DNA from: Maribacter sp.
GTDB lineage: Bacteria > Bacteroidota > Bacteroidia > Flavobacteriales > Flavobacteriaceae
Assembly: GCF_016744255.1 (NCBI RefSeq)
Contig: NZ_JADGES010000017.1
Coordinates: 1-42,265, forward strand
Direction: 5' to 3'
DNA: 42,265 bases
The position numbers and the translations under genes were made by a program. Position 1 is the first letter of the stretch; each line of letters begins with the position of its first letter. This document shows positions 41,404-42,265 of this stretch, piece by piece. The notes below the pieces were generated by a model. The model was given only the letters and a program-made list of their open reading frames with translations, did not search any database and had not been told where the DNA came from.

Positions 41404-42265
41404 TTTTTAATTTTTTAAAATATGCTTTAGCAGCAACGTTCACTTTGGGCGCCAATAATAAAACTGCAATCATATTAGGAATTACCATAAGGGCGTAAGA
41501 AAGGTCAATTAAATTTTTAACTAACTCTAATGATGCTACTGCTGCAAAAATAATCATAATAACAAAGTAGACATTATATAATTTACCTATTCGTGCGTTT
41601 GTTAGGTAAGAAAGGGATTTTACGCCATAATAAGAATACGTAAAAAGGGTTGAAAAAGCAAAAGCGGTAACAATTAACATTAACAGATCATCCCCGTAAC
41701 CAAATAAGGTACGTTCAAAAGCTTCTAATGTCATTAAAATACCACTAACATCCTCGGTATATGCACCACTTAGAATAATTACTATTGCTGTAAAAGTACA
41801 TACTAAAATAGTATCTATAAACGGCCCCAACATAGCAACCAATCCTTCCTTGATTGGATTATCTGTTTTAGATTGCCCATGATACATAGGCGCGCTCCCC
41901 AAACCTGCTTCATTAGAAAACATTGCTCTACGCACACCAATAATTACAAGCCCCCAGAAACCACCTGTTACCACAGTTTTAAAATTCCAAGCCTCTGTAA
42001 AAATCAACTTTAAAGACGGCCAAACTTGATCTGCATTTAAAGCCATTACCACCACAACAGCAACTAAATATACCATTACCATAAAAGGAACAATGGTAGA
42101 TGCTACTTTGGCTATTTTAGTTAATCCTCCAAAAATTACAAAAGACGTTACTATTGCTAAAAAAACTCCTATTGTCCATTTCCAACTTTCATCTTCCATA
42201 GCAAAGATGGTCTCTGAAGGTTTTATGACACTCATAAACGTTTCTGTAAACTGGTTGGCTGTAAA
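41390..42265 (-). CDS. AGCS-family sodium:alanine symporter, N-terminus cut by window edge
   Basis: The frame is open to the right edge of the window, so only the C-terminal 291 residues are seen. They contain several TM helices and the AGCS hallmark MFSNEAGLGSAPMYHGQS. FIDTILVCTFTAIVIILSG and a final APKVNVAAKAYFKKLKN follow. An internal ATG at 42235 is not the true start, as the ten codons before it (FTANQFTETF) match the family. It would import alanine or glycine with Na+. The 3' end overlaps the era start by 14 bases, unusual for a transporter beside a ribosome-assembly gene. Confidence 0.93.
   Translation of the reverse strand, partial: FTANQFTETFMSVIKPSETIFAMEDESWKWTIGVFLAIVTSFVIFGGLTKIAKVASTIVPFMVMVYLVAVVVVMALNADQVWPSLKLIFTEAWNFKTVVTGGFWGLVIIGVRRAMFSNEAGLGSAPMYHGQSKTDNPIKEGLVAMLGPFIDTILVCTFTAIVIILSGAYTEDVSGILMTLEAFERTLFGYGDDLLMLIVTAFAFSTLFTYSYYGVKSLSYLTNARIGKLYNVYFVIMIIFAAVASLELVKNLIDLSYALMVIPNMIAVLLLAPKVNVAAKAYFKKLKNDKA

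Overview
The window is chromosomal DNA of a low-GC member of the Bacteroidota, most likely a marine Flavobacteriaceae. The evidence is the AT-rich sequence, the Bacteroidota-type promoter element TAnnTTTG before several genes, many lipoproteins, and families typical of this group (GSCFA, DUF4136, DUF4230, DUF5522, TapB, a long-form aromatic amino acid hydroxylase, the LemA/TPM operon). No phage, insertion sequence, CRISPR array, rRNA or tRNA was recognised.

Region 1 (1-12000) is an envelope and signalling island. It holds an OmpA-domain protein with a TapB-like partner, a small lipoprotein, and a 923-residue TPR-CHAT protease-like protein. This last gene converges on an operon for an ECF sigma factor and a membrane TPR anti-sigma protein. 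Four predicted surface lipoproteins follow: collagen-like plus propeller, kelch-like, PQQ-like propeller, and collagen-like. Six promoters in this island share one two-block motif with fixed spacing, GTTAACCTTTT-N10-(A/T)CAT. They precede the sigma gene itself, all four lipoprotein genes and, more weakly, the OmpA operon. I read this as an autoregulated ECF regulon controlling a surface lipoprotein set, and it is the strongest candidate for an undescribed system here.

Region 2 (12000-16770) is largely housekeeping: lipB, a YqaE/Pmp3 membrane peptide, lysS with a C-terminal extension, a DASS transporter, and a small secreted protein made of three tandem repeats of about 34 residues.

Region 3 (16770-20470) is gene-poor and repetitive. 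It contains three paralogous single-TM small proteins. Two of them sit in about 418-bp direct repeats that include promoter-proximal GATGAA iterons, the gene and a perfect terminator. A Spy/CpxP-like small protein and a frameshifted outer-membrane beta-barrel gene follow.

Region 4 (20470-31700) has an amidohydrolase lipoprotein, then a minus-strand operon (HExxH membrane protein, ACC-deaminase-like enzyme, glucosaminidase-LysM, hemL). Next come DUF5522 and DUF4136 genes, an Lrp regulator divergent from an aromatic amino acid hydroxylase, and the TPR lipoprotein-GSCFA-DUF4230 cluster.

Region 5 (31700-42265) has alaS divergent from an M23 peptidase-MerR-LemA-TPM-TPM operon. It then has der, a NeuD-like acetyltransferase, a two-TM unknown protein, era, and an AGCS transporter cut by the window end.
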